Shown here piece by piece: positions 43,853 through 56,929 of a stretch of 64,000 bases of DNA. How positions within the stretch are numbered: the stretch's first letter is position 1; every line of letters starts with the position of its first letter. Position numbers and translations under genes: made by a program. Source of the stretch: Aldrovandia affinis (taxonomy: Eukaryota; Chordata; Actinopteri; Notacanthiformes; Halosauridae); the NCBI GenBank assembly GCA_029706075.1, contig JAINUG010000026.1, positions 186,001 to 250,000 of the forward strand. Direction: 5' to 3'. The notes below the pieces were generated by a model that worked only from the letters and a program-made list of their open reading frames with translations, ran no database searches and was not told the DNA's origin.

Positions 43853-45422
43853 GACTGCTCAAAGAAATAAAGGAAACACTTAAATCACACATCGCGGATC
43901 TCGATGAACGAAATATTCAAGATGAAAATCTTTATTGATTACATTGTGTACTTTGTCGAGAACAAAATGACATAAGATGGTCAATGGAAACCAAAATTAA
44001 CCCATTGAGGGCTGGATTCAAAATCACACCGAAAATCAAAGTGAAAAATTTAGATCACAGGCTGATCCAACTTGTGTGAATTTCATCACGACAACTCATA
44101 ATGCGGCTCAGTAGTGTGTATGGCCCCCACGTGCCTGTATGCACTCCCGACAACGTCTGGGCATGCTCCTGATGAGACGGCGGATGGTGTCCTGGGGGAT
44201 CTCCTCCCAGACCTGGATCAGGGCATCAGTGAGCTCCTGGACAGTCTGTGGCGCTACTTGGTGGTGGCGGATGCACCGATACATATCGTCCCAGACGTGC
44301 TCAATTGGATTCAGGTCTGGGGAACGTGAGGGCCAGTCAATGGCATCAATGCCTTCGTCATCCAGGAACTGCTTACACACTCTGGCCACATGAGGCCGGG
44401 CACTGTCCTGCACCAGGAGGAACCGAGGGCCCACTGCCCAAGCGTAAGGTCTGACAATGGGTCTGAGGATTTCATCCCGGTACCTAACAGCAGTCAGGGT
44501 ACCATTGGCTAGCACGTGGAGGTTTGTGCGGCCCTCCAAGGATATGCCTCCCCAGACCATCACTGATCCACCGCCAAACCGGTCATGCTGGATGATGTTG
44601 CAGGCAGCATAACGTTCGCCATGGCGTCTCCAGACTCTTTCACATGTGCTCAGTGTGAACCTGCTCTAATCTGTGGAGAGAACGGGGCGCTAATGGCGAA
44701 CCTGCCAATTCTGGTGTTCTTTGGCAAATGCCAATCGAGCTGCACGGTGCTGGGCTGTGAGCACAGGTCCCACTACAGGACGTCGGGCCCTCATGCCACC
44801 CTCATGGAGTCTGTTTTTGACAGTTTGGTCAGAAACATGCACACGAGTAGCCCGCTGGATGTCATTTTGTAGGGCTCTGGCAGTGCTCCTCCTGTTCCTC
44901 CTCGCACAAAGGAGCAGATACCGGTCCTGCCGCTGGGTTGTTGCCCTTCTACGGCCCTGTCCAGCTCTCCTCGTGTAATGGCCCGTCTCCCGGTATCTCC
45001 TCCACGCTCTTGAGACTGTGCTGGGAGACACAGCAAACCTTCTTGTGACGGCACGTATGGATGTGCCATCCTGGAGGAGCTGGACTACCTGTGCAACCTG
45101 AATGGGCTGCAGGTACCGTCTCATGCTACCAGTAGTGACAAGGGCACTAGCCAAATGCAAAACTAGAGAAAAATCTGTCAGGAAGGATAAGGAGAGAGAA
45201 ATGGTCTGTGGCCACCACCTGCAAAACCATTTACTTTTTGGGGGTTGTCTTGCTGTTGCCTCTCCTGTCCACCTGTTGTCACTTTCATTTGCACCAAAGC
45301 AGGTGAAATTGATTCACAATCGTTTATGCTTCCTAACTGGACAGATCGATATCCCAGAAGTTTAATTTACTTGGTGTTATACTGTGATGATTAAGTGTTC
45401 CCTTAATTTCTTTGAGCAGTAT
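43853..45422 (-). mobile_element. Tc1-like element, nearly intact, about 1.57 kb
   Basis: The ends are CTGCTCAAAGAAATAAAGGA and its complement TTAATTTCTTTGAGCAG, with TATA on the right. The length is normal for Tc1. The transposase frame runs almost end to end (44108-45124). It lies immediately after the V-SINE tail and inside the larger Tc1 relic. Confidence 0.85.
44108..45124 (-). pseudogene. Tc1-like DD34E transposase with two amber stops
   Basis: A single reading phase of 338 codons from ATG at 45124 to the stop at 44108 is broken only by TAG at 44690-44692 and TAG at 44666-44668. Neither shifts the frame. The first stands where a Trp is expected after QVRH. The second replaces the Glu after the first catalytic Asp (LSTD). 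The N-terminal helix-turn-helix reads [20 protein letters not shown], followed by a basic GRRR-like stretch. The second Asp is in LLVQDSARPHVARV, the Glu in SPDLNPIEHVWDD, 34 residues apart. The C-terminus is IQARGGHTHY. Both stops are single-base changes from the expected codons, so the gene died recently by point mutation. Confidence 0.85.
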
Positions 45423-46234
45423 ATTTGGTAGCACAGCCTTTGGAGAAAATAACTGCAATCAAGCGCTTCCTATAGCCATTCATGAGATGAATGGCAGTTT
45501 GGCCCATTCTTCTTTTGCAAACTGCTCCAGTTCTCTCAGATTTGAAGGGTTTTCCCAACTGCTGTTTTCAAAATCTCCACAGGTGTTCAATAGGATTGAG
45601 ATCAGGACTCATTGCTGGCCACTCCAAAACATTCCAACGTTTTCTCTTGAACCATTCCTGGGCTTTTGGATGTGTGTTTTGGGTCATTGTTCTGCTGGAG
45701 GACCCATGACCTTTGACTGACACCCAGTCTGACACCCTAAGCGCTGATCTGCATTGCCAAAGACCTATAATTTGGTTTCATCGGTCCACAGAACATTTTC
45801 CCAGAAGGATTTAGGTTTGCTTAGGTGGGTCTTGGCAAAGATCAATCAGGCCTTCTTGTGTTTCTCTTTCAGCATTGGCGTCTTCCTTGGCCTCCGACCA
45901 TAAAGCCCTTCTTGGTTCAGTGTCCGGCGTATGGTACGGGCTTAAACCAATACCCCAGACCTCTCCAGGTCAGAGATCTTTGTATGTGATACAAGGTGTT
46001 TTTTCAATGACTCGCACCAACCTTCAACAACATCTGAGATCAATTTTCCTCTTACAACCACATCCTGGGAGATTCCTAACAATTTCATGAGCGGCAAACT
46101 TCTTTATAATATTGCAAACTGTGGAAACAGGAATGCCAAGGTCTCTAGAGATGGCCTTTTAGCCTTGTGAACGCTTATGTTTTGTGATAATAGTTTTTTC
46201 TGACATCCTCAGACAGCTCTTTTCTCTTCCCCAT
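45423..46234 (-). pseudogene. Transposase pseudogene of the outer Tc1 element
   Basis: From ATG at 46234 (MGKRKELSEDVRK) the minus strand gives a typical Tc1 N-terminus. It continues through KAISRDLGIPVSTVCNIIKK and ARLIFAKTHLSKPKSFWENV to LWTDETKL (first Asp), interrupted by several stops and frameshifts. The C-terminal catalytic part is scrambled and shortened. Element 43853-45422 truncates it just beyond its end. Confidence 0.7.
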
Positions 46235-46509
46235 TGTCACAGAGGAACAGGGTAGCAGAACGGACAGTTTTCTCACTTTAAAATGGATAATTGGTTAATT
46301 TATACCATGTGGGCACCTGTGACGGGTGAGTTGAATTACACTGCAAACAAGAATCCATTTCCTCCAACCAAATTTATTTAAATTTTTCTAAAGGGTGCCA
46401 AAAATTGTGTCATGACCACTTTTCAATCTTGAAGCCATAAATTATTATTTTTTATTTGTATTATTATTGATTGATCGCGTGCTGTTGTAAATCAAACAGA
46501 TGAATGTGT

Positions 46510-48388
46510 GAAGAATTGTTTCTTTGCTCGATTTGAGGTGAAAGCAGCGGTGTCTGACACAACACCTCCACCAGCCTCCAACAGCTACATCCTCACTGTG
46601 CAGGAGCATGATGTGAGGCGTGTGCTCAGAGCGGTGAACCCGAGGAAAGCTGCTGGCCCTGATGGTGTGACAGGAAGGGTGCTGAAGGAATGTGCAGACC
46701 AGCTCTGCGAGGTCTTCACAAAGATCTTCAACCTGTCCCTTTCCAAATCCATCATTCCACCTTGCCTGAAGTCTGCCACAATCATTCCACAGCCAAAAAA
46801 GACTGTCATCAGCGGCCTCAACGACTACCATCCGGTCGCACTCACACCGGTCATTATGAAGTGCTTAGAGAGGCTGGTCCTTCAGCACATCAAAGACAGC
46901 CTCCCACCCACCTTCGACCCATTCCAGTTTGCCTACAGAGCAAACAGGTCTACAGAAGATGCCATCGCCACTGCTCTTCATACGGCATTGACACACCTGG
47001 AACACCAGGGGAGCTATGTGAGGATGCTCTTCATAGACTTTAGCTCTGCCTTTAACACCATCATTCCGGGCAGACTCGTCATAAAACTTACTGACCTAGG
47101 ACTTTCCCAACCCACCTGCCACTGGATAAAAGACTTCCTAACTAACCGTCACCAGACCGTTAGACTAGGCCCCCACCTTTCCCCTACCCTTACACTCAGC
47201 ACCGGCTCCCCACAGGGCTGTGTGTTGAGCCCCCTTCTCTACGCCCTCTACACTCACGACTGTGCCCCCACCCATCCCACTAACACCATCATCAAGTTTG
47301 CGGACGACACGACTGTGGTTGGTCTTACTTCAGGAGGAGACGAGACAGCCTACAGGGATGAAGTCCAAAGACTGGCAACGTGGCGTTCACAATCTCGTCC
47401 TGAACTCCTCAAAAACAAAATAACTCATAATGGACTTCCGGAAGAACAGTGCAGACCCCGACCCACTATACATCAACGGGACTGTGTGGAAAGGGTCCCG
47501 GATTTCAGGTTCCTGGGCACACACATCTCTGATGATCTCTCTGGACTACCAACACCACTGCAGTAGTCAAGAAGGCACAGCAGCGACTCTACTTCCTGAG
47601 GATCCTCAGGAAAAACAACCTGCAGGAGAAGCTGCTGGTGACCTTCTACCGCTGCTCCATCGAGAGTGTGCTGGCATACTGTATCTCTACGTGGTATGCC
47701 AGCTGCTCAGCAGTGGACAGGAGAGCCCTTCAGAGGGTTATCAATGTCGCCCAGAAGACCATCGGCTGCTCACTGCCCTCTTTGGAGGACATCTTCAGCT
47801 CACGCTGTCTCAGTAGAGCAGCCAAAATACTGAAAGACCCATCCCACTCTGGACATCATCTGTTTGACCTGCTGCCCTCTGGTAGACGCTTCAGGTCCAT
47901 CAAATCACGGACAAACAGACTTAAGAACAGCTTCTACCCCAGGGCCATACGAGAACTGAACACTTAAAAACTCTGAAACGGACTGATGACTATCAGTACT
48001 GCAACACCTACACTTACAGTACACTTACAGAACACTGCATATATGTTTACATTACTACTGCACTTTTGTTTGTATGTTTATACTCCCAACTGTACTACAC
48101 TTCTGCCATAGTGAGCCTCTGCAATTCGGAAATGTGCAATATCTGGAAGTGCAATATCTCATATCTCGTCAAAATAATGTAACTTTTAACTTTTTAACAG
48201 TAAATATTCACATTTCATTTTATTTATTTATTTAATGTTCATTTTATATTTAGAATCTTAATTTGTTTCTGCTGTTCTGTTGTGTTTTGTCTTTGTTATT
48301 GTAAATGTACCGTCAGGATTGTCACTCAATTTCGTTGTACTCTGTGCAATGACAATAAAATAAATCTAATCTAATCTAATCTAAGACC
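46510..48388 (+). mobile_element. 5'-truncated Rex1/CR1-like LINE, recent
   Basis: It starts inside the polyprotein (AATTGTTTCTTTGCTCGATT) and runs to a tail of AATCT pentamers after AATGACAATAAAATAAATC. It is nearly identical over its length to the minus-strand copy at 59549-62535. It is inserted in the 5' part of the outer Tc1 relic. Confidence 0.85.
46511..47967 (+). pseudogene. LINE reverse transcriptase, truncated and frameshifted
   Basis: The RT domain includes KAAGPDGVTGRVLKECADQL, FQFAYRANRSTEDAI, LFIDFSSAFNTI (first catalytic Asp), GSPQGCVLSPLLYALYTHDC and FADDTTVVG (catalytic DD). Compared with the copy at 60494 there is a 5-bp deletion near 47386-47390 and a 1-bp deletion near 47541, which split it into frames. 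The end reads RLKNSFYPRAIRELNT before the stop at 47967. A TAA at 47421-47423, in the original phase after SSKTK, also occurs in the sister copy. Confidence 0.85.
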
Positions 48389-48458
48389 CAATTATTTCAG
48401 AAGATGTTGAACATCATCTACAAGAAATGCAAGGGTGCCACTCATTTTGGCCTGTGCA

Positions 48459-49761
48459 TAGCAGTACTTCCCAGGACATTAGTTATGGTATGCTAATCTG
48501 TTCCCTAAGCATTTTGGGCTAGCTACCATATAGATAACTTAATTATGGTGGGATATCAGGCTACAGTAGCTAGCCAGACCACTGTCCAAATGAAAAAATC
48601 CCAGACCACACTATTGTTTTTCTGGTGACAATAAAGTTAAATATGGGTGACATAAAGCTTTGAATTAAAAACAAACCAAACAACTATTCAATGGAATAAC
48701 CTTAGCTGGTTAGCTAGTGTACAAGTACAACCCCCATCAGCACAGACTACCTAATGAGATTATTGCCTTTACCCCTGCTTGACTTACACAAAGTGTGGAA
48801 TCAAAGACATTGTATCCGATAACCAATTGTATTCAATACCATGGGCTTCCCTACTTGCCTACTTGTTTAATGTCTACTTACATTAAACCAAAAATGCTTA
48901 ACACATTTTGTAAGACTTGTACCAATGGTTCATACAACAATAGCAACATTTTAGAGCCTCTATTCCCAACAAGGTCTAGGGTTTGACTGAAGTTGGAAAA
49001 AACCTGATAATGTAATCCGTGTTTGGCAACTTGCTAGGGGTTCATGGTATTTTCTTACGCTAATGGTTCATTAGCGCTACTCATAATGAAACAAATTAGG
49101 TGGTACACATGATTCTGGCATCTAACCTGAACGAGGAATGATTTTTTTCTAGTCAAGGTCCCTTTCTCACTTTAGGGTGACCATTTTCCAGGTCACAGGT
49201 TGAATGGGAATTTTTTTTAAAGAATAAAGACTGGTTGAGTTAGCATGGAAGGACCTGTTAGAAAATAAATAGCCATTGACACCATTGAGTTTTTATATCA
49301 TGTGAAGGCTTCACAATTAGACAGAGTACCTCTCTCAAAATGTTGAATAGACAGGATTATAAGGGAGTGGCCATCATTAATGTGCACTGGCTCTTAAACC
49401 AAACTACCGTATAGAGGGTTTTAATCTCTGTTTAAATTGATTTACCAGATTATTTCCTCTGAAGGAAGTACGAAGATAGATTTCAGTTAAGAAAACAATC
49501 CACATTTTCAGTTTCTGACAAGAAAAAGACACCCAGGAAAAACAACCTGGTGAACGGCTATTGATTCAATGAAGTGACAGATAGCTCAAGGTAGGAGCCC
49601 TTATATTACATCAAAAGTTTCCATGAATTGTTTCTGCCCTATTATATAAATTCTGGTTTAAAATGTTATTAACAGGCGAATAACACCCCCCTCGTCTGCA
49701 TATGCTCCCATTAGAGTATACACATACTCACTTTTTTATTCAATGCTGGCCTCAGATGCGT

Positions 49762-49798
<37 letters not shown>

Positions 49799-52700
49799 AC
49801 GTGCGCTTATTGCACATGCACACCTTTAATGGCCTGTCAAGCCTGGAACCTGGTTTTTGTCTGTCCTGATTCCATAACACGCAGGCTATAGTAACAGTTT
49901 CCAGATCTCTGGCTGGGCTCTGAGCTCTTTATCTTAGTGTACACAGGGTCACATTTTACAGCAGGGTCATCTGGAAGTCAAACAGCCGAGAGACCTCTCA
50001 CTGCAGTCGACTATCTGGGGCCTGGTGTCTGGGCCCTGAACATGAATAACATCCTTGCAACCATGTCGTTATGCAGTTCAAAGCCTTCCCCCAGTGTTTC
50101 AAATGGTGCTGGTTAGGCTGGACATTGGGAGGCATCCTTTTCGAGGGGCAGGTTTCCCATTTCCTGCACAGAAAGGTGCCACAAATACCTTACACACAGT
50201 TTGTATTCCAAGCCTCTAAGGGCCAAGAGGTTTGCTTGCCTGTTCCAAAAGGACATGTCTCTCGCAGCTCTGATATGAGATGCTCTGATGCGGACATATT
50301 AAAAAAAGCAAATGGGGCTTTCACTGTACACTGTAGGCCTATATGGCACAAATATATCCCACACATCGACCAACAGCAAGAACCTTTCTCCTCGTAAATG
50401 GATCAGTGCACCATAAAAATAATATATGGCACCAAAACACCCATGACATATAAAAAATAAAAAATAAACATTTTGCATATTTTACACACATGTAGCCTGT
50501 TTTTTTTTTAGTTGCTAGGTTTTGGGTTTTGTTCCTCTACGAATACACAAACCATTTGCTCAGGCGAATTTCAAGTCTTTCATTTCAACACTTTAATGGT
50601 CCTGGATGCAAAAAGGATGCAGTCATTTGTTTGGAGTTTGCAGTGAGGCTAAACTGTTGAAAACAAGCGAGCGCCTAATCAGTGGTAAGGTAAAAATAAT
50701 CTTCAGACTGGAACACCTTAAAGATGCAAACTTAAATCATCCACGAAACCTTGAAATTAGCATTTAAAGACATTTTAAGTGCAGTGATGTTTTCTCATTT
50801 CCAACCCTGGCAAAGGGTTCAAAAACATGACACTTCATTTTTTTTGCACTAAAATAAAGTCATAAAGAAAGGAAATTGAAATATGATGACCCGCCAGAAT
50901 GCTTTATTAGAGGGAGATCCTGGTCAGGCATTAATACTCACGATAAAGGTGTGTGAATCTCCATTAACACCTGCATGATGAAAAGCAATTTTAATAGCCC
51001 TACAATACATCACAAACCTGTGCCAGTCTCTGTGGTCAAAGAGCCTGTGTAAGCAGTGCTTGGTCGGGACAAGAACTGGAAGAGTTACGATGACAGTGAC
51101 ACATTTTCTATTTTGGTGTGGGGGATGTTTCACCTGCATTGTTTCAAAGTTTTCAAAAGAAAGAATAAAAACACTGTGCAGGAATACAACCCTGTGGGTT
51201 TCAGTAGCAGCCAGTAGTAGCCTAATAATTCTGAGGATGGTGGAGACATGGGTAAAGAAAGGCATTCCGCCCACAACCAATCACAACACAGGGACTGTAT
51301 GTCACACTACTTGAGTATTTTGAATTCTTGAAAATTCTCCATACTTTTTCCAAATTCCTATATTGGGTAAACTAACTGCAAAATATGCTCTGCTTATTCG
51401 ACTTCCATATTAACAGCAAAAATGGAAAATGGTCATTTGGACTTCAAACTGCCTACAGAGGCTAAACAGTCACACGCTCTGGTGCATCTATGTGTAGTGA
51501 TGGAGTGTAGCGACCCACAATTTTGAATGCTTCCATCTTCAAATAAGAATCAAAGGAGAAGAGTTCAATTACAGACAGGCTATGAAATTAATTATAAAAC
51601 CACACTATAAAGGAATTTGTCCATGAACTCAAGGTTGTGAGTATGGGGAACAAGCAGCAGGCCATGTGAAACATTCCAGCATACCTGTTTGGATGTCCAT
51701 AGGAACAGATACAGCCTACCATCTGTCTATAATGGTGGGCAGGACCTTTATAAATAAGTGGAGGCTTTCATCTCAGAGGCCCTGACCACACACTTGTTCA
51801 GTGATTCATTCAGCCACACTTCAGAGAATTACTGGACCCCCCTTAGACAGAGTCCCCCCCCACACACACACACACACACTCCTGAATTACTCAACGCTGG
51901 TACTCTTCACAGAATGTGGGTGGACAATCTAATCATCGCTCGCTTAAATAATTTACAGCACACGTTCAGGAGGCAACGACATATTATCCAGAGTGTTCCT
52001 ACACCGTTTTCATGAACCTATTCTCTCCAACATAGTAGTAGCAAATGGTACGAAATAAGGTGTGATATATAAACTGGATTTTAGGGGCATTTCTGTGTGT
52101 TTGAGGGTAAATGCATGCAGAGATTGCACTGTATATGACAGTGGATTTATTCATTTTTGCAAGATGACTGAGAAAGAGTAAATGAAACAGAAGACACTTT
52201 TTATTGAAAGATAATGAAAGAGCTTGCATTGCTCATTAACACTCCAGATCGTAGAATCGGAAAGACTCTGCAGCGTAAAAGCAAGAGCAGATCTAACACT
52301 CTGACCCGAGGCTATGCATACTGATCATATGACTTTCTCTCAGATCCAGGATCGACACCGAACTCATTGTGATAGTGGTAAAAAACAAATGAGGGACTTC
52401 TGAAAGACCATGTATTCATGTAAGTGAAAAATTTAAACCAAAAACAATCTGAAATATAATGTTCATTAAAATGTTTTTTTTTCTTTTTTCAGAGGTGCAG
52501 AACAAAGAATTAAGGGAGATGACATTGCCTCACGTGCTACAGTCAGTCAATCCAATGTGCTCAAAACCTTAAGTCTCTGTAATTAAAAAACAGGGCTACC
52601 CAAAAGAATAAGTAAAGGGATAAGTACTATAAATGGGGGGTGGAGGGGTGGGGGAGTTCTGTACATCACTGGGGTTTAATCTGAGAGAGAAGCTTGCAAT

Positions 52701-54571
52701 GGCACATTAACCTACTTCACCAGCAAGCAAACACAAACACACACACACGTACACACACACACATATCCATCAGCTGGTAGGTGGCTGATGTCCATCCTTC
52801 CAGCTCCTTTGTCCCCCGATTGCAGCCCTGCCCTGGTGGTGGTGGCTTGTTGAGCAGTTTGACAACACAAATACTACCATACCACATTACAGCCTTCAGT
52901 CACCCACATGTGCCACCTAGGGGTATGCTGATGACTCCCTAGGGTCTTGTTGGGTCTTGTTTGTAATGACCAAAAGCAGTCAATGGGGCCATACCCATAC
53001 TCAAGTCTACATGATTCATCAGCTAATCGTCTACAGTTACACTGCATCAGTGGGGAGGGAGGCTTTTGGGGAAATATAGCAATGCTGTTTACATGGGCAA
53101 GGATATTCAGAAAGTACAGTTACACCACATACAGGAAACTAATGAAGTCATATGGGAGACTTCAAGCAGAAACACCTCACTGAAATGGCAGAACAGTAAA
53201 TTCTCTCTCCTGGGATGTTATTGCTCTATATGGGTTAGACCCCACAGAGTGCCAGAGGTGGACTCAGAGTCAAAGACACTTAGAAATCACTACCATAGGT
53301 CAGTGTCATCTGTGCTGTGTTCTGTTTACCCACGAGCTTACAGATTTTGCTTTAATACTGAGGTAAATGATTTTCGGTCCTAACAAACGCTGTGTTCAAG
53401 ACACCCACCCACACCAACCCCCTTACGCACGAGGAAACAATGTGATTAGAAACACAGCTGCCTGGCATTTGTGTCATTGCCAAAAGACCAGCTAGACAGC
53501 TTGTCAAAAACAGTGCTATAAGTCACGGGCTTATTTAATGTGAGACAAGCAAATATCCTTTGACTGGATCATTCTCCTCGACCATATCCAAATCTTAAAA
53601 GCAATGCTTTACAACTGACAGATCCATATCTCTCCGGTCTGAATGCTTTCGCTAAAAATCTTTTGCTGTTTAATATTACGTAGCTACTTACATACTAACG
53701 CACGTATAATGTGTTTATTTCTCATTCAAGGAAAATGACAGCGGGTGTACATTTTTATATACAATTCTGCCGCTGTAGGCTACAAGCAATAAAATACTGA
53801 GTACGACATTGTAAATCACTTATGATCTTGAGTGAATTCTCCCACTGTTAACATTAAACCTTGGAACTACATGTTTCTGTCTTTTCTATTATGAGAATAA
53901 AATTGTGAATAGTCGGGAAACTACATTTTCCACAGAGAACATTAGTCTGGGTACTGTGTGAGAGAGAACGGGTAATATTCAGGATAACACTCCTGAAGCA
54001 GAAGTTCGTGACAATCGTGTTATTAATTAAATGGTCATTGTTTCCCCAAATCGCAAAACATCACCACAAATCAGTTTGTATTGCCAACATTGGCAAATGT
54101 GTTGTTTATAATCACAGTATTGGAAAATTGTATTGACAATTGACAGTAGCCCTATATATTAGTTGAATAAGAATGTCCGATGCTCTACTCTTTTACACAC
54201 GTAGCAATACTGTCTACAGAAAGCCGCATGAAACACCGATTACTCCTTCCAACGCATGTTTAATGGAGGTGACCGATGATGTTACATATGTGTGGCGATA
54301 GAACTCTTAAAAGTTTGCTTATGAACGTTTAAAAAATATATATTGACCATAAAAACTAAACCACGACAGGTCAACCAAGCCACATGGTTTATGGAAAACT
54401 AGCCAAACGGCATCAGTAATAAATGAGTTAATCTCTCAGAAAGCAGGGCAGCAAGTGGAAACTGAAATCAAGATGCAGCGACAGATAAACAACACTGAAA
54501 TGACAAACAGAAATGTTATGATGTAGAAACATCAGAAATGGTATGACAAAATAACAAAATCATTTACTTAC
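48459..54571. other. Long unannotated stretch
   Basis: Six kilobases with no transposon or gene I can support, except a CA microsatellite (49762-49797) and a short CA run at 51858-51878. If the exon at 54572 is real this would be its first intron, and the low repeat density fits an intron near a promoter. Frames of up to 118 codons show no domains. Confidence 0.45.
49762..49797. repeat. (CA)n microsatellite
   Basis: Pure CA run of 36 bases. Confidence 0.9.
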
Positions 54572-54611
54572 CAAACACCACAAATGCAACAAGAAGGGCT
54601 TGGACCCCCAT
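54572..54611 (-). CDS. Candidate first coding exon with signal peptide
   Basis: On the minus strand an ATG at 54611 sits in strong Kozak context (GAACCATGG: A at -3, G at +4). It encodes MGVQALLVAFVVF plus one base, then meets a consensus splice donor, G|GTAAGT, at 54571. The 13 residues are hydrophobic, like the start of a signal peptide. A short first exon ending in phase 1 inside or after a signal peptide is common in secreted and membrane proteins. The 5' leader runs right from 54612. No second exon could be found by eye in the 54 kb to the left, so the intron may be very long. The gene is not recognised. A chance ATG plus donor cannot be excluded. Confidence 0.45.
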
Positions 54612-56929
54612 GGTTCGATACTTCCTTTGTGTCCAGCTGATCCGCACAATATCCTTCCTCCTCTAACAGACTTTGTCCGACGTGGAAATGATTCGTTCAA
54701 ACACCTGCTCAGATCGCGGGCACAAACAGTGCAGCCTCCAACAAAATTGACCAAACAATCCCCTATTACAAAGCAGTTCGATTCAACTCCGAAATGGTCA
54801 AATGGGGTTTGACGACATAGGCTACTTTGTCCAGTTGTGCTATGCTGAGGACAATTGACGTGACCTCAGATCGCCTGTACAGTCATTTCTTATTTTATCT
54901 AGATGTCTGGGTGAAACGCAACGCTACGTTTTAGCTAAGACACTGAATTGCCCCCCTCTCCATCTGACAGCACGCGGACCTACAGTCCTCTATCCTTCGT
55001 ATCTGTGCCGTTCCATGCACCAGCGTAATGTATGTCTGGGAGGGAAATAATCGTTGTTGGTAGTATTCCTTGAGACGGCAAACTGAAGAATCCTCGGTAT
55101 TTCAGTGTGTATTCCTTAAGGGTACGAGCTTTACGCCCGTAAAGAGGTTTGTCTGTGAATCAGTACAAGAACTTAAATCCTCCCGTTCCTTTCCTTCCAA
55201 AGCACATAAAGCGATGCTCGGTTCTGATAACACCTTCGCAGCAGCAATCTCCTCTATTGTCACACGCGACACGCGCCCACAAAGGAGCTTAGAGAGCCCA
55301 TCCCATTTTCTAATTTACACACAGAATCAGATAATACACTTTCACCCCAGGAGTTAAGAGTATATTGCCACATAACCATGTGAATTTGTAATCCCAATTA
55401 ATTTGACCGAAGACGACAAAACACTGTGAAATCTGTCAAAAAAGGAATCCACAATAGCGGAAAATAATCACAACATTAAAATCAATAACTGAAGTGCTCA
55501 TTGTATCACAACTATTGTAACTCTAACCATCTTGTGTCTGTGTGCGTCTTTAACATTTAACGCTATTTCCAGTGGAAAAAACAGTAAAAGCAGGTAACTT
55601 TGAAAGCGCGAATACTAACTTAATCAAATTAAGATCCAGTAAAGTCATTGGGCAACAATCTGAGCGCAGATATACTACTCCCGCTCTTAGTATGGTTTTC
55701 CTAAGTAGCTACTGGTGTGGCGTTACCTGGCCGTCGATATCGCCAATGTCTTGCATTTCAATGAATGAATACATATCTGCTTTCGCATAAGCAGGGTCAT
55801 ATGTTCATCTATCGGCGAGTTTTCGCATCTCGTTTTTAAATCTGTTGTAAACAATAATAAACAAGTGCTTTCATAGAGCGCTTCGGCTTTCCCTTAACGC
55901 AACTACTGTATTTATAAATCATACAAGTTTAATTTAGGGGTGTAGGCTTAAGCTACCTACTGGAAAACTGTCAATGTTATTAGAGAAGTACTGCTGTGGC
56001 TTCATAAAGCACGTGCGCATTTTCCTTTTCGCTCCCGCAGAAAACCAGCGGAAACGGACGGAAATATATTCTCACCACCTGTGAATTTCCCCGTTCAGTA
56101 TTTATTAAGAGACCTTGTCTCTTGTCTCTTTAAGTCCTTGGATTTCAGCAATGGGTAGCGTACTTGGCTCTTCTTTAAGACCCGCCCTAGGCAATTGAGT
56201 CAGCATCCACATGATCCCGTGCAGAAACTAAAGAGGAGGAGTCCCTTCCCCATTGGACATTAGGGGTCTAATTAGAATTTTGAACTCAAGGAATAGTGAC
56301 AATCATTTCAGGTACAGACAAAATGAAAGTATTCTATTGCGAAAGGATGAAAATATGTTCAACATTAGATTGAAATATTCCTACATTTTAATGTTATACT
56401 GGCACTGTATCTTGGTAAGAGGTGGTATTACCTTCTGACAACGTTGTAAGAAAGTTTTGTTTTGTAAATTAGCTTTTACCAAGCATATAAAACAGTAATT
56501 AATACATTCAATACATATTTCAAAATAAAGAACATTAATCACGACATACAATATCAAAAACAAACTTCATATAAAATGATACATATCAAATACGTTAGGG
56601 TTGTTTCCTAAGGATAGATTATAATGCTTCAAAAACATTTTACATTTGTATTTTGTAACAGTTTTAAGGACTTAATAAGTGATTCAATTTCAATAAGAAA
56701 TAATTCACATCCTGGATTTCATAAAATTTTGTTTGTGTATATAAAATGTATCTGCAACAATAAAAAGAAATCACTACTTACTCCACATGCTTTTTGTTTT
56801 CATAGTAGCAAATAATGTCTTTCAAAGTAAAAACATATATACAATTTATAAAATCAAACACTTAAGTGCTTAGTTCCTTCCAAAACTCTTTGTTGTAAGA
56901 AAGTAAAGATGTAACTGCTGCACCGGTGA
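54612..56929. other. Possible promoter side and upstream region of candidate gene
   Basis: The part 54612-55300 has more CpG dinucleotides than its surroundings (CCGACGTGG, TCGCGGGC, CACGCGACACGCGCCC). No TATA box in a convincing place was seen. A second ATG-plus-donor pair exists at 55774-55727 (see findings). The rest (55860-56929) is AT-rich without features. Confidence 0.35.

Larger units (their letters stand above)
43494..48458 (-). mobile_element. Tc1-like element broken by three later insertions
   Basis: The left TIR CAGTCGTGGCCAGAAATACT follows TA at 43492. The right end, inverted, reads TGCACAGGCCAAAATGAGTG before TA at 48459. Host segments are 43494-43629, 45423-46510 and 48389-48458, which together make a normal-size element of about 1.3 kb. 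Guests are a V-SINE (43630-43850), a second Tc1 element (43853-45422) and a LINE (46510-48388). Confidence 0.75.
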
